A DNA stretch of 64,000 nucleotides from Bradyrhizobium neotropicale (GTDB lineage: Bacteria; Pseudomonadota; Alphaproteobacteria; Rhizobiales; Xanthobacteraceae): assembly GCF_001641695.1 (NCBI RefSeq), contig NZ_LSEF01000085.1:63832-127831 (forward strand). Reading direction: 5' to 3'. Both the position numbers and the translations under genes were made by a program. The notes beneath the pieces are model-generated. The model was not told the origin of the DNA, did no database searches, and saw only the letters and a program-made list of their open reading frames with translations. Numbering within the stretch: the first letter of the stretch is position 1; each line of letters starts with the position of its first letter. Below, piece after piece: positions 45,097 through 54,149 of the stretch.

Positions 45097-47052
45097 TTAG
45101 GCCGCCGGCTCGATGTAGCGCGGGAACGCCGGCGTCGGCGCCGGCAGCGTCGAACCCGCCGCGATGCGTCTCTCACCGCCCAGCATGGCGAAGTTGCGCT
45201 CTCCGTCCGGGACACCGAGGCTGTCGAGCAGCAATCCCGAGGCGGTCGGCATCGCCGGCTGGGCAAGGATCGCGATCTGGCGGACCACTTCCGCCGTCAC
45301 ATACAGCACCGTCTTCTGCCGCGCAGGATCGGTCTTGGCGAGCGCCCAAGGTGCCTCGCCCGCGAAGTAGCGGTTGGCTTCCGCGACCACGGCCCACACG
45401 GCGTTGAGCCAGTGATGTATCTGCTGGCTCGCCATCGCCTCGCGGCTAGCTGCGATCATGCCATCAGCCATGCCGAGGATCGCCTTGTCGTTATCGCTGA
45501 ACTCGCCGGGCTCGGGCAGCACACCGCCCAATTGCTTGGCAATCATCGACAGCGAGCGCTGCGCGAGATTGCCGAGATCGTTGGCGAGATCGGCATTGAT
45601 GCGCGCGACGATGGCTTCGTGGTTGTAGTTGCCGTCCTGGCCGAACGGCACCTCGCGCAGGAAGAAATAGCGCATCTGGTCGACGCCATACTGATCCGCG
45701 AGGTTGAAGGGGTCGACGACGTTGCCGACCGACTTCGACATCTTCTCGCCTCTGTTGAACAGGAAGCCGTGGGCATAGACGCGCTTCGGCACCGGAATGC
45801 CGGCCGACATCAGGAACGCCGGCCAATAGACCGCGTGGAAGCGGATGATGTCCTTGCCGATGATGTGCACATCGGCCGGCCAATAGCGCCAGTTACCATC
45901 GTTCTCGTCGGGGAAACCGACGCCAGTGATGTAGTTGGTGAGCGCGTCGACCCAGACATACATCACGTGCTCTTCGTCATCAGGAACCTTCACGCCCCAG
46001 TCGAAGGTTGTGCGTGAGATCGAGAGATCGCGCAGGCCGCTTCTGACGAAGCTCGTCACCTCGTTGCGGCGCGCGTCCGGGCCAATGAAGTCGGGATGCT
46101 CCTCGTAGAGCTTCAGCAGCCTGTCCTGATAGGACGACAGGCGGAAGAAGTAGCTCTTCTCCTCGACCCACTCGACCGGCGTGCCCTGGGGACCAAGGCG
46201 CACGCCGTCATCGTTGAGGCGCGTCTCGTCCTCAGCGTAATAGGCCTCATCCCGCACCGAGTACCAGCCGGAATAAGTGTCGGCGTAAATGTCGCCATTG
46301 GCGGCCATGCGCCGCCAGATCTCCTTGCTGGAGTCATGGTGCTGCGCTTCGGTGGTGCGGATAAAGCGGTCGAACGACACGTTCAGGCGTTCGTCCATCT
46401 CCTTGAAGCGGCCGGCGTTGCGGGTGGCGAGCGCGGAGGGAGTGAGACCTTCGTTCTGCGCGGTCTGGATCATCTTCAGACCGTGCTCGTCGGTGCCGGT
46501 CAGGAAGAACACGTCCTTGCCGTCGAGCCGCGCAAAGCGCGCGAGCACGTCTGCCGAAATCGCCTCATAGGCGTGACCGATATGCGGATTGCCGTTGGGA
46601 TAGGCGATCGCCGTCGTGATGTAGAATGCGTTGTTGCGCGCAGATGCGGCAACGGGCTCGGCGATCTGCGGAACAGCAGCAGGCTTCGGCGCGCGCGGCG
46701 CTTTTGGTTTCACAGACTTCGGCGGAGCGACGACGGGAACCGACGCGACGGGCGGCGCAGCCACCCTTACTTTTCTGACCGCCTTCTTCGCCGGAGCCTT
46801 GGCCGGTGTCTTGACCGGTGCCTTGGCAGCCTTCTTCTTCGAAGCCTTCTTGGCGACGACCTGCTTCTTCGCGGCTCTCTTGCCGGCTTTCTTTGCCGCC
46901 TTCGTCGTCTTTTTCACGCCCTTCTTGGCGGCCGCCTTCCTGGTCTTTTTGGCAGCCTTGCGCGCACGCGCCTTCGTCGCCTTCTTGGCGGCTTTCTTCG
47001 CAGCCTTCTTGCCGCTCCTGGCTTTGACGGTTTTCTTAGCTCGCGTTGCCAC
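45097..47052 (-). CDS. metG: Methionyl-tRNA synthetase with histone-H1-like N-terminal extension
   Basis: Charges tRNA-Met with methionine. About residues 1-140 form a Lys/Ala-rich, low-complexity tail with repeated KKAAKKAAKKATKARARKAA-like and PAKAPAKKA units, then the synthetase proper begins at FYITTAIAYPNGNPHIGHAY (HIGH motif) and has KMSKSVGN. The core is the short form without a C-terminal tRNA-binding domain, ending AFPRYIEPAA. The start is GTG 47052 or 47055: AAAGGA lies just before, and the upstream frame (to 47205) lacks any start and overlaps holB. The tail might bind tRNA or DNA. Gene identity is secure; extension function is unknown. Confidence 0.95.
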   Translation of the reverse strand: MATRAKKTVKARSGKKAAKKAAKKATKARARKAAKKTRKAAAKKGVKKTTKAAKKAGKRAAKKQVVAKKASKKKAAKAPVKTPAKAPAKKAVRKVRVAAPPVASVPVVAPPKSVKPKAPRAPKPAAVPQIAEPVAASARNNAFYITTAIAYPNGNPHIGHAYEAISADVLARFARLDGKDVFFLTGTDEHGLKMIQTAQNEGLTPSALATRNAGRFKEMDERLNVSFDRFIRTTEAQHHDSSKEIWRRMAANGDIYADTYSGWYSVRDEAYYAEDETRLNDDGVRLGPQGTPVEWVEEKSYFFRLSSYQDRLLKLYEEHPDFIGPDARRNEVTSFVRSGLRDLSISRTTFDWGVKVPDDEEHVMYVWVDALTNYITGVGFPDENDGNWRYWPADVHIIGKDIIRFHAVYWPAFLMSAGIPVPKRVYAHGFLFNRGEKMSKSVGNVVDPFNLADQYGVDQMRYFFLREVPFGQDGNYNHEAIVARINADLANDLGNLAQRSLSMIAKQLGGVLPEPGEFSDNDKAILGMADGMIAASREAMASQQIHHWLNAVWAVVAEANRYFAGEAPWALAKTDPARQKTVLYVTAEVVRQIAILAQPAMPTASGLLLDSLGVPDGERNFAMLGGERRIAAGSTLPAPTPAFPRYIEPAA

Positions 47053-47099
47053 CACGAATTCCTTTACCGGCTTCTCAAAATTTGGAAACGAACCTGCGC

Positions 47100-48146
47100 C
47101 TAGCGCGTTGCGTCCGCCAGCCAGCCGAACACCGAGAAAACCAAGGGCTTTCGCTCCAGATTGTAGGTTTCGGTGTCGCGCGCGGCGCGGACGATCTTTT
47201 CCCATACCTCCGCAAGGCGCGCAAGGCGCGGCAGGTTCTGGTTGGCGCAGGCTTCGTCCGCATGCAGGCGCTCGGCGATCCAGCGATCGATGCCGTCGAT
47301 GAAGGCGGCGAGCGCGACGCGGTCGCTGGTGCCGAGGGAATCGCCGAGCGTGTGCAATTCGCGCGGATCGACCTGCGGCAGGCGCGCGAGCAGCGCGGCC
47401 GTGCGCTGCTGCAGCTTGAGCGCATCGCCGCCGAGAAGCGTCAACGCCCGCGCGACGCTGCCCTCTGAGGCCTCCGCCGCCTCGCGCAGCGCCGGGTCGC
47501 TCGGCTCAATGTCGGCGGCGGCTGCCGCGGAGCTGATCACCTCGTCGGTTGCGAGCGGACGCAGGCGCAGCTTGCGGCATCGCGACTGGATCGTCGCCAG
47601 CACCCGCGCGGGCGCGTGGCTCACGAGCAAGAACAGCGATTGCTGCGGCGGCTCCTCGAGAATTTTCAAAAGCGCATTCGCCGCGTTCGGATTGAGCTCG
47701 TCGACGGTGTCGACGATACAGACGCGCCAGCCTTCCGCCGCAGCCGTCGAGCCGAAGAACGCGATGGTCTCACGCGTCTCGTCCACCGTGATCACGGTGC
47801 GCATTACGCCGCGATCGTTGGCGGTGCGCTCCAGCGTCAACAGGCCGCCATGCGAGCCGGCGGCGATCTGCCGCGCCACGGCGTCGTCGGGATCGAGCGC
47901 CAGACTCTCGGCACGCTGCACGGCCGGCGCAAGCGGCTGGCCGTGGGCGAGCACGAAGCGCGCCATCCGGTAGGCCAGCGTCGCCTTGCCGATCCCCTGT
48001 GGCCCGCCGATCAGCCAGGCATGCGGGATGCGCCCGCTGCGATAGGCGGTGAGCAGCGCCAGCTCGGCCTCGTGATGGCCGAACAGACGGCCGTTCTCGC
48101 GCGGATGCGCAATGGCGGCCCCGCGCTCGGCCTGGCGCGGGCTCAT
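47100..48146 (-). CDS. holB: DNA polymerase III subunit delta'
   Basis: Part of the clamp loader complex. The 348-residue protein has the AAA+ fold: HAWLIGGPQGIGKATLAYRM (a degenerate P-loop), the sensor region VDELNPNAANALLKILEEPP, and SRCRKLRLRPL with the SRC motif. Delta' does not hydrolyse ATP, in line with the altered loop. It overlaps tmk by four bases and is followed by metG after 45 bases; this tmk-holB-metG-tatD order is widespread. Confidence 0.94.
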   Translation of the reverse strand: MSPRQAERGAAIAHPRENGRLFGHHEAELALLTAYRSGRIPHAWLIGGPQGIGKATLAYRMARFVLAHGQPLAPAVQRAESLALDPDDAVARQIAAGSHGGLLTLERTANDRGVMRTVITVDETRETIAFFGSTAAAEGWRVCIVDTVDELNPNAANALLKILEEPPQQSLFLLVSHAPARVLATIQSRCRKLRLRPLATDEVISSAAAAADIEPSDPALREAAEASEGSVARALTLLGGDALKLQQRTAALLARLPQVDPRELHTLGDSLGTSDRVALAAFIDGIDRWIAERLHADEACANQNLPRLARLAEVWEKIVRAARDTETYNLERKPLVFSVFGWLADATR

Positions 48147-48829
48147 ATCGAAACCGCCGATGCTGGCGTGGGAAGCAGGCGCTCGCGCAGCGCGGTCCAG
48201 ATGCGTCCGGCGACCGTGTCGACATCGGCGTTGGCGTCGATCAGCACGCAGCGCGCGGGTTCTTCCGCCGCGATCCTGCGATAGGCGTCGCGCAGGCCTT
48301 GATGGAACCTGAGGTTTTCACCCTCGAACCGGTCCGGCGCCCCCTTGCCGCGACGTGCGGCGGCACGCTGCAAGCCGATCTCGACGGGCAGGTCGAGAAT
48401 GAAGGTGAGGTCCGGCTTGAGATTGCCGATCGTGACCCGCTCCATCGCGTTGATCAGCCCGGCCGGCACGCTGCCGACGCTGCCCTGATAGGCCCGCGTC
48501 GAGTCGGCGAAGCGATCGCACAGGACCCAGGCGCCCTGGTTGAGCGCGGGCTGGATCCGGGTGCGGACATGGTCGTCGCGCGCGGCGGCAAACAGCAGCG
48601 TCTCGGCCTCGGGCCCGAGCAGCTTGCCCATGCCGGAGAGCACGAGATGGCGCATGATCTCGGCGCCAGGTGAGCCGCCCGGCTCGCGCGTGACGACGAT
48701 GCGGAGCTTGGCCGCCTTCAGCCGGTCGGCGAGCTTCTTGATCTGGGTCGACTTGCCCGCCCCCTCGCCGCCTTCAAAGGTGATGAAGCGTCCGCGTCCG
48801 GACGGGCGCTGTACCGTGGTCTCGGTCAT
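48143..48829 (-). CDS. tmk: Thymidylate kinase
   Basis: Phosphorylates dTMP to dTDP. The 228-residue protein has P-loop FEGGEGAGKSTQ, the thymidylate motif TREPGGSPGAE, the DR motif CDRFADSTRAYQG and the lid region RGKGAPDRFE. It lies two bases after the carboxypeptidase gene and overlaps holB by four bases. Confidence 0.96.
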   Translation of the reverse strand: MTETTVQRPSGRGRFITFEGGEGAGKSTQIKKLADRLKAAKLRIVVTREPGGSPGAEIMRHLVLSGMGKLLGPEAETLLFAAARDDHVRTRIQPALNQGAWVLCDRFADSTRAYQGSVGSVPAGLINAMERVTIGNLKPDLTFILDLPVEIGLQRAAARRGKGAPDRFEGENLRFHQGLRDAYRRIAAEEPARCVLIDANADVDTVAGRIWTALRERLLPTPASAVSI

Positions 48830-48831
48830 GA

Positions 48832-50094
48832 TCAGAGCTTCTCGGCGCCTGCGCGGAAGGCGCCGATCACGAGCTCGCTGGCGCCGTCGATCGCGCGGCG
48901 CATGGTCGAGCCGGTGCCGATCGCCTCTGCGGCATAGACCGGCGTCTCCACCGCGATGCTGCCGCTGCGCCAGACCCGTACCACGCCCACCGGCTGGCCC
49001 TCCTGGATCGGCGCGCGCACCGGGCCGCTATAGACGATGCGCGCGATCAGCTTGTCGTTCCCGTTCTTGTGCACCATCACCTTCACGGGCTCCTTGGCGA
49101 CGAGCTTGACGGAGCGGCTCTCCCCGCCGAACACCTTGGCGTAGCCGACCGGCTGGTCGGCCGCGATCAGCACGCGGGTCTCGAAATTGCGGAAGCCCCA
49201 TTCCAGCATCTTCTTGGCTTCGGTGGCGCGGTCCTCGGGGTCTTCCAACCCGTTGACGACGACGATCAGCCGCGTGCCATTCTGCACGGCCGAGCCGACC
49301 ATGCCGTAGCCCCCTTCCTTGGTGTAGCCGGTTTTCAGGCCGTCGGCGCCTTCCATTGAATTCAGCAGAGGATTGCGGTTCGGCTGGCGGATCTTGTTCC
49401 AGGTGAACTCCTTCTCGCCGAACAGTTTGTAGAATTCCGGGTAATCCAGGATGATGTGGCGGGCGAGGATGCCGAGCTCACGCACCGTCATCTTGTTGCC
49501 GGGGTCGGGCAAGCCGTTGGAGTTGCCGAAGGTCGATCTGGTCAGGCCGAGTTCGCGGGCGCGCTTGGTCATGAAGTCGGCAGCGAAAAGGCGCTCATTG
49601 CCGGCGATGCCTTCGGCGAGCGCGATGCACGCGTCATTGCCGCTCTGGATGATCGCGCCATGCAGGAGATCATCCACCGAAACCTTGCTGTTGATGGCGG
49701 CGAACATGGTCGAGCCGCCGGACGGCGCGCCGCCCCTGCGCCAGGCATTCTCGCTGATCCGATATTCGTCGGTCAGCTTGATGTCGCCCTTCTTGACGGC
49801 ATTGAAGACGACCTCCGCGGTCATCAGCTTCATCATGCTGGAGGGCGCGCGCAGCTCGTCGGCGTTCTTCTCGAACAGCACGCTGCCGCTGGAGGCTTCG
49901 ATCAGGATCGCCGTGGGCGCATCGCCGTCGAAGCCGGAATCTTCCGTTTTCTTGGCACCCTGAACGCTCTGGTTGGCGGCGTAGAGCACTCCACTCCAGC
50001 CGACGCTCACAACGAGAAGCGTCGCGATCAGGCCACGCGCCAGCGTCCCGGCCGTGGGCCGGCTTGGACGCGGCAAAGAAATGCGAAATGCCAT
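48832..50094 (-). CDS. D-alanyl-D-alanine carboxypeptidase (peptidase S11, PBP5/6 family)
   Basis: Trims the terminal D-Ala of peptidoglycan stem peptides in the periplasm. The 420-residue product has an N-terminal hydrophobic signal segment (about 18-40, ending VLYAAN), SxxK motif SMMK with nucleophile about Ser86, SGN in IQSGNDACI, and KTG in GLKTGYTKEGG. The C-terminal domain (about 305-420) resembles PBP5. It is the first gene of the tmk-holB-metG operon, so its promoter likely drives all six. Confidence 0.94.
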   Translation of the reverse strand: MAFRISLPRPSRPTAGTLARGLIATLLVVSVGWSGVLYAANQSVQGAKKTEDSGFDGDAPTAILIEASSGSVLFEKNADELRAPSSMMKLMTAEVVFNAVKKGDIKLTDEYRISENAWRRGGAPSGGSTMFAAINSKVSVDDLLHGAIIQSGNDACIALAEGIAGNERLFAADFMTKRARELGLTRSTFGNSNGLPDPGNKMTVRELGILARHIILDYPEFYKLFGEKEFTWNKIRQPNRNPLLNSMEGADGLKTGYTKEGGYGMVGSAVQNGTRLIVVVNGLEDPEDRATEAKKMLEWGFRNFETRVLIAADQPVGYAKVFGGESRSVKLVAKEPVKVMVHKNGNDKLIARIVYSGPVRAPIQEGQPVGVVRVWRSGSIAVETPVYAAEAIGTGSTMRRAIDGASELVIGAFRAGAEKL

Positions 50095-50247
50095 GGCGAA
50101 GCCCTGAGAGCGGCGTTCTAACAGTTGGAACCGGTGCGAACAACACGAGGATGGTCGCTCACCCCGGAGATTGCACGATTCTTTCCACGCCCCTATCGTG
50201 GAACCTCATGATTTTCGACCAAACCCCTGAAACAAGGCGGAAAAGCG

Positions 50248-51204
50248 ATGTCTTCCACCCGCGTCATCAAGGCCAACGGGATCGAGCTCTTCATCCGTGA
50301 GCAGGGCCAGGGACCGCTGGTGGTGCTTTGCCATGGCTGGCCCGAACTCTCCTACTCCTGGCGCCACCAGATCCCGGCGCTCGCAGCCGCCGGCTTCCAC
50401 GTCGTTGCGCCCGACATGCGCGGCTACGGCCAGAGCGCGGCGCCATCCGAGGTCTCAGCCTATTCGATCTTCGATACGGTCGGCGACGTGGTCGGCCTGG
50501 TGCAGGCGCTCGGCGAAACCAAAGCCATGGTCGTCGGCCACGACTGGGGCGCGCCGGTCGCCTGGCACGCGGCGCTATTCCGTCCCGATATCTTCACGGC
50601 GGTCGCGGGCCTCAGCGTGCCGCCGCCGTTCCGCGGCCGTGGCAAGCCGCTCGACCTGCTGCGCCAGGGCGGCGTCACCAACTTCTATTGGCAATATTTC
50701 CAGACGCCCGGCGTCGCCGAGGCCGAGCTCGAGCGCGACGTCGCTCGCACCATGCGCATCGTGCTCGGCGGACGCGGACTTGCCGATCCCACCGCGGCCA
50801 TGTTCGTGCAGGAGGGCAAGGGCTTTCTCGGCCATGCAACCACCGAGGAGCCGCTGCCCGCCTGGCTATCCGAAACCGACCTCGCCTATTTCACCGAGAC
50901 CTTCCGCAAGTCCGGCTTCCGCGGCGGACTGAACTGGTATCGCAACATCGACCGCAACTGGGAGCTCACGGCGCCCTGGCAAGATGCACAGATCCATCAG
51001 CCGTCCCTCTTCATCGCAGGCTCGCGGGACGCCGTCATCACCGGCCTGATCGGAGCCAAGCGCGTCAACGAGCTGGAGCGGGTGCTGCCGAACCTCACGC
51101 GGAAGCTGATCATCGATGGCGCCGGCCACTGGGTGCAGCAGGAGCGGCCCGACGAGGTGAACGCTGCGCTGGTGACATTCCTGAAGGAGAGCGCGGCTCA
51201 GTAG
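50248..51204 (+). CDS. Alpha/beta hydrolase, soluble epoxide hydrolase-like
   Basis: A 318-residue enzyme with HGWPELSYSWR (oxyanion HGxP motif), the nucleophile Asp in VGHDWGAPVAW, a cap-domain Tyr region (NWYRNIDRNW), and the catalytic His in GAGHWVQQERP. The HGWPE and GHDWGA pattern is that of epoxide hydrolases rather than haloalkane dehalogenases. Its stop overlaps the convergent rlpA gene by seven bases. It starts at ATG 50248 and stands alone on the plus strand. Confidence 0.9.
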   Translation: MSSTRVIKANGIELFIREQGQGPLVVLCHGWPELSYSWRHQIPALAAAGFHVVAPDMRGYGQSAAPSEVSAYSIFDTVGDVVGLVQALGETKAMVVGHDWGAPVAWHAALFRPDIFTAVAGLSVPPPFRGRGKPLDLLRQGGVTNFYWQYFQTPGVAEAELERDVARTMRIVLGGRGLADPTAAMFVQEGKGFLGHATTEEPLPAWLSETDLAYFTETFRKSGFRGGLNWYRNIDRNWELTAPWQDAQIHQPSLFIAGSRDAVITGLIGAKRVNELERVLPNLTRKLIIDGAGHWVQQERPDEVNAALVTFLKESAAQ

Positions 51205-52118
51205 AGGCCGCGGCCGGTCAGAATGCTGCGGGCTTCCGCGGCCCCATCGGAGACCGAGCCGCCATCATTGGCGTAGCGACCGTCCTCGTCATACGACACC
51301 TGCCGGGTGTTCTGGAGCGCCCGGCCGCGGCTGCGGCTCGAGGCCGACATTTCCGAGGTTGCGTTAATCGAGGCGACATCGGCGGAGGTGCTGCCGAGAC
51401 TATAGGGCCGCCCCTCCGGCATCGGGACCTCGCCGCGGACGGCACCGCGGGTCGACGACGGCAGCTCCGGCACGAACGGTTTTGCCGAGGCGACCCGGAC
51501 CATCGAGGGCGACGGCGCCGGAATGCCGGTGCGCAGGGTCGCCATCAGCTGGCGGTCGTCGGAGCCTTCCAGGGGCGCCCGGCCGACATATTCGACGCGA
51601 ACCTTGGCGACTCCGTTGCCTTTGAATTCAAGCAGTTCGGCGGCCTTGTTCGAGACGTCGATGAGCCGGTTGCCGTGATAGGGCCCGCGGTCATTGACGC
51701 GGACGATCAGCGACTTGCCGTTCGAAAGATTGGTCACCCGCGCGTAGGACGGCATCGGCAGGGTCGGATGCGCCGCCGTCAGCGAGCCCATGTCGAACAC
51801 CTCGCCATTGGCGGTCAGGCGGCCATGGAAGTCATCGCCGTACCAGGAGGCCTGGCCTTCCGCGCGGTAGTTGACGTCCTCTTCAGGCACGTAGGTCCGG
51901 CCTGCCACGACATAAGGCTTGCCGACACGGTAGGTGCCGCCGCCCTTGGGGACCGGTTCGCCCCAGGCAACAACCCGGGGGCTGGAGGAGACGCCGTATT
52001 TCGGATCGACACGGCTGGCGAATTTGCCCGACGAGGCACAATTGGCGAGCGCAAGACAGATCGCAGCCGCAGCAACACCGCGCGCGGCCCGTACTACCGA
52101 ATCTGACCGGATCCCCAT
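51198..52118 (-). CDS. rlpA: Septal ring lytic transglycosylase RlpA-like, probable lipoprotein
   Basis: A 306-residue envelope protein with a double-psi beta-barrel (about 90-185): GQASWYGDDFHGRLTANGE, AAHPTLPMPSYARVTNL and VRVNDRGPYHGNRLIDVS, which are RlpA hallmarks. In studied RlpA proteins this domain cleaves glycan strands lacking stem peptides. The start at 52118 gives an N-terminal helix followed by LALANC, an acceptable but unusual lipobox (Asn at -1). No SPOR domain is seen in the Ser/Arg-rich C-terminus. The open frame upstream to 52247 is unlikely. Confidence 0.88.
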   Translation of the reverse strand: MGIRSDSVVRAARGVAAAAICLALANCASSGKFASRVDPKYGVSSSPRVVAWGEPVPKGGGTYRVGKPYVVAGRTYVPEEDVNYRAEGQASWYGDDFHGRLTANGEVFDMGSLTAAHPTLPMPSYARVTNLSNGKSLIVRVNDRGPYHGNRLIDVSNKAAELLEFKGNGVAKVRVEYVGRAPLEGSDDRQLMATLRTGIPAPSPSMVRVASAKPFVPELPSSTRGAVRGEVPMPEGRPYSLGSTSADVASINATSEMSASSRSRGRALQNTRQVSYDEDGRYANDGGSVSDGAAEARSILTGRGLY

Positions 52119-52473
52119 TCGCCCCAAATACCATTTCGCCGGACGCGTGCCCAACCCGCCTTGATTGCGGACAGGCCTTCTGCCGGGGTTTATCCAGCGC
52201 GGCCCACCACCGCGTCGGACGTCACGACGATATCGCAACCGGAACACGGCGGAAATGGGGAGCCCGCGCTCGTCGCACCAAGATGGTAAACTGAAAGTTC
52301 GTTTCTCTCCGTTGGACTACGGAACGCGGACACGTTTCGCTGTATCAGGCCCGGACAGTCTGTTGCGCCGAATCCTCACTCCACCCCCATTGTCGCGGTG
52401 CTCACCGGAATTCTTTTGACTGTGCAAGGCTGCACGCGTTCTCTCGGGTGCAGGGGCGGATTGGAATCTGACG
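52119..52473. other. Gene-free region upstream of rlpA
   Basis: Likely holds the rlpA promoter on the minus strand. No tRNA, repeat or convincing reading frame was seen; the frames open here have no start with a ribosome-binding site and no recognisable features. Confidence 0.4.
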
Positions 52474-52563
52474 ATGATCGAGACGGTTTCGGCACTGATG
52501 GGTCTGGTGAGCGCAGGCATCTTCCTGGCCCATGCGTTTGAAGGTTACCGCACGCGCGCCTGA
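52474..52563 (+). CDS. Candidate 29-residue small membrane protein
   Basis: The frame MIETVSALMGLVSAGIFLAH ends EGYRTRA and TGA. One membrane helix with a short basic tail is evident. The upstream ribosome-binding site is weak (TTGGAATC). It is followed 105 bases later by another tiny membrane ORF on the same strand. It looks like a small membrane protein, but it is short enough to be chance. Confidence 0.4.
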   Translation: MIETVSALMGLVSAGIFLAHAFEGYRTRA

Positions 52564-52668
52564 GGGCGCCCGCGCGGCGACACGCATCACCTCTTTTTCC
52601 ACGACGGCACGTTCGGACATTTTTAATCAATCCGGCGGAGCATCGAAGACAAGAGCGGCAGGTGTCCC

Positions 52669-52767
52669 ATGCGCAACCATGACTTCGTATCGGATGGTTT
52701 CCTGGCATTGACCGCTGGCGGCTTGGTGCTGCTGTGCTCCAGTCTCGTGGCCCTGGCCTTCGGCTGA
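52669..52767 (+). CDS. Candidate 32-residue small membrane protein
   Basis: The frame starts MRNHDFVSDGFLALTAGG and continues LVLLCSSLVALAFG to TGA. One membrane helix fills the C-terminal two thirds. GCAGG lies five bases before the ATG. No family is recognised; the pair with 52474-52563 suggests a cluster of small membrane peptides. Confidence 0.4.
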   Translation: MRNHDFVSDGFLALTAGGLVLLCSSLVALAFG

Positions 52768-52924
52768 CCCCACCCCAATTCATTCGGCATGATCAAAGCC
52801 GTATCGCGTCGCAGCAAAGCGTGGGTTGTCCCGGATTGTCGGGCTCCCTTTTAGTTGATTGAATTTTCGCAACCGACGCCTCGACTTAATTTCAAGAGGC
52901 CATCACCAACGAGGGGTGACGAAA

Positions 52925-53047
52925 ATGCTTGCAGAGAAATTCATGATCGTCCTGGAATCGCTGATCCGCGGCAGCCGCACGTATCCCGACGGAAGTCCCC
53001 GGGTCGTCAGCACCTCCCCGCACGTGCCGGTGAAGCTGCCTGGCTGA
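52925..53047 (+). CDS. Small conserved-type protein, 40 residues, unknown function
   Basis: From ATG 52925 the product is MLAEKFMIVLESLIRGSRTY followed by a proline-rich tail (PDGSPRVVSTSPHVPVKLPG). A very good ribosome-binding site (GAGGGGTG) lies six bases upstream. I believe short proteins with this layout are conserved in Bradyrhizobium and Rhodopseudomonas, but I cannot verify that here. The longer open frame back to 52859 is not needed. Confidence 0.65.
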   Translation: MLAEKFMIVLESLIRGSRTYPDGSPRVVSTSPHVPVKLPG

Positions 53048-53085
53048 AATAACACCCCGCTCTTTCCTGATTGGCGGCGTACCGC

Positions 53086-53385
53086 TCAGCGCAAGCCCAG
53101 CAGCGAACGGCGATAGGAGCTACCGCGGACCTCGTTCAGGCAGACAAAGCTGCCATCGAATCCTTGGCCGTAACGCTTCTGGCCCTTGGCGTAGTAGACG
53201 CCCTTCCTGAAATCCAGCCACACCACCTTGTCGCCGGGACAATGGCGCTGCGCCTGCCCCTCGTAGCGAAACGGCGTCAGCGGCATCGCCGACCCTCCGG
53301 TCATGCCGGCGCCAAGGACTGCAAGGACCAGGCCGGTCGTGCTGACGATCCTGCCGAAAGTTCTGCCAAGAAGACTGCCGGACAC
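53086..53385 (-). CDS. Small secreted protein, unknown function
   Basis: A 99-residue product with an N-terminal hydrophobic signal (FGRIVSTTGLVLAVLGAGMT) and a short mature part with two cysteines (RHCPGDKVVWLDFRKGVYY and GSFVCLNEVRGSS) that could form a disulfide. GGAGG six bases before GTG 53385 supports that start; GTG 53388 is also open. Such short CPGDxVVW proteins are common in rhizobia, function unknown. Confidence 0.75.
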   Translation of the reverse strand: MSGSLLGRTFGRIVSTTGLVLAVLGAGMTGGSAMPLTPFRYEGQAQRHCPGDKVVWLDFRKGVYYAKGQKRYGQGFDGSFVCLNEVRGSSYRRSLLGLR

Positions 53386-53545
53386 CACTCACCTCCGCCC
53401 CAAGGCCATCGCGCGACGACCGTTTCGGCAGGATAGCATGCGGCCGCGCGATCTGCAGGGAGCGGCCTGCAAGCGCGGCGTCTTCCGCCGGCCATCTTGT
53501 CGGGTTAGATGGGGAGGGATCAGAGACTGCGTGGATATTGCCCGA

Positions 53546-54124
53546 ATGTTGGTTGAGCCTGAGACCAGGACCGGACCCCACCCGCCCTCGCCGCGCCTGC
53601 GCGCACTGCCGATGGTCATCTTCGGCTCGCGCTGGCTGCAATTGCCGCTCTATCTTGGGCTGATCATCGCGCAATGCGTCTACATCGCGCTGTTCGTCAA
53701 GGAGCTCTGGCATCTGTCCTGGCACGCCCTCGACCTCACCGAGCAGCAGATCATGATGAGCGTGCTCGCGCTGATCGACGTCGTGATGATCTCGAACCTG
53801 CTGGTGATGGTGATCGTCGGCGGCTACGAGACCTTCGTGTCCCGGCTCGACCTTGCCGGCCATCCCGACGAGCCGGAATGGCTCGGCCATGTCAATGCGA
53901 GCGTGCTCAAGATCAAGCTCGCGATGGCCATCATCGGCATCTCCTCGATCGCACTGCTGCGCACCTTCATCGAGGCCGGCAATCTCGGCTCGGACCGCGC
54001 CGGCTTCACCGAGAAGGGCGTGATGTGGCAGGTGCTGATCCACATCACCTTCATAGCCTCGGCGATTGGCATCGCCTTCGTCGACAAGCTCAGCGACAGT
54101 GGCGCGCGCAGGCACGCGGAGTGA
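53546..54124 (+). CDS. YqhA family (UPF0114) membrane protein
   Basis: A 192-residue inner-membrane protein with about three or four helices. It matches E. coli YqhA in GSRWLQLPLYLGLIIA, LIDVVMISNLLVMVIVGGYE, FVSRLDLAGHPDEPEWL and the final helix HITFIASAIGIAFVDKL. The role is not known. The start is uncertain: ATG 53546 gives the family-like N-terminus, while GTG 53531 has GGGGAGGG (53511-53518) upstream at a long distance. The open frame back to 53303 overlaps the opposite-strand secreted gene and is not used. Confidence 0.88.
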   Translation: MLVEPETRTGPHPPSPRLRALPMVIFGSRWLQLPLYLGLIIAQCVYIALFVKELWHLSWHALDLTEQQIMMSVLALIDVVMISNLLVMVIVGGYETFVSRLDLAGHPDEPEWLGHVNASVLKIKLAMAIIGISSIALLRTFIEAGNLGSDRAGFTEKGVMWQVLIHITFIASAIGIAFVDKLSDSGARRHAE

Positions 54125-54149
54125 GCCGCCGGCCAGGGGCCGCTGATCG

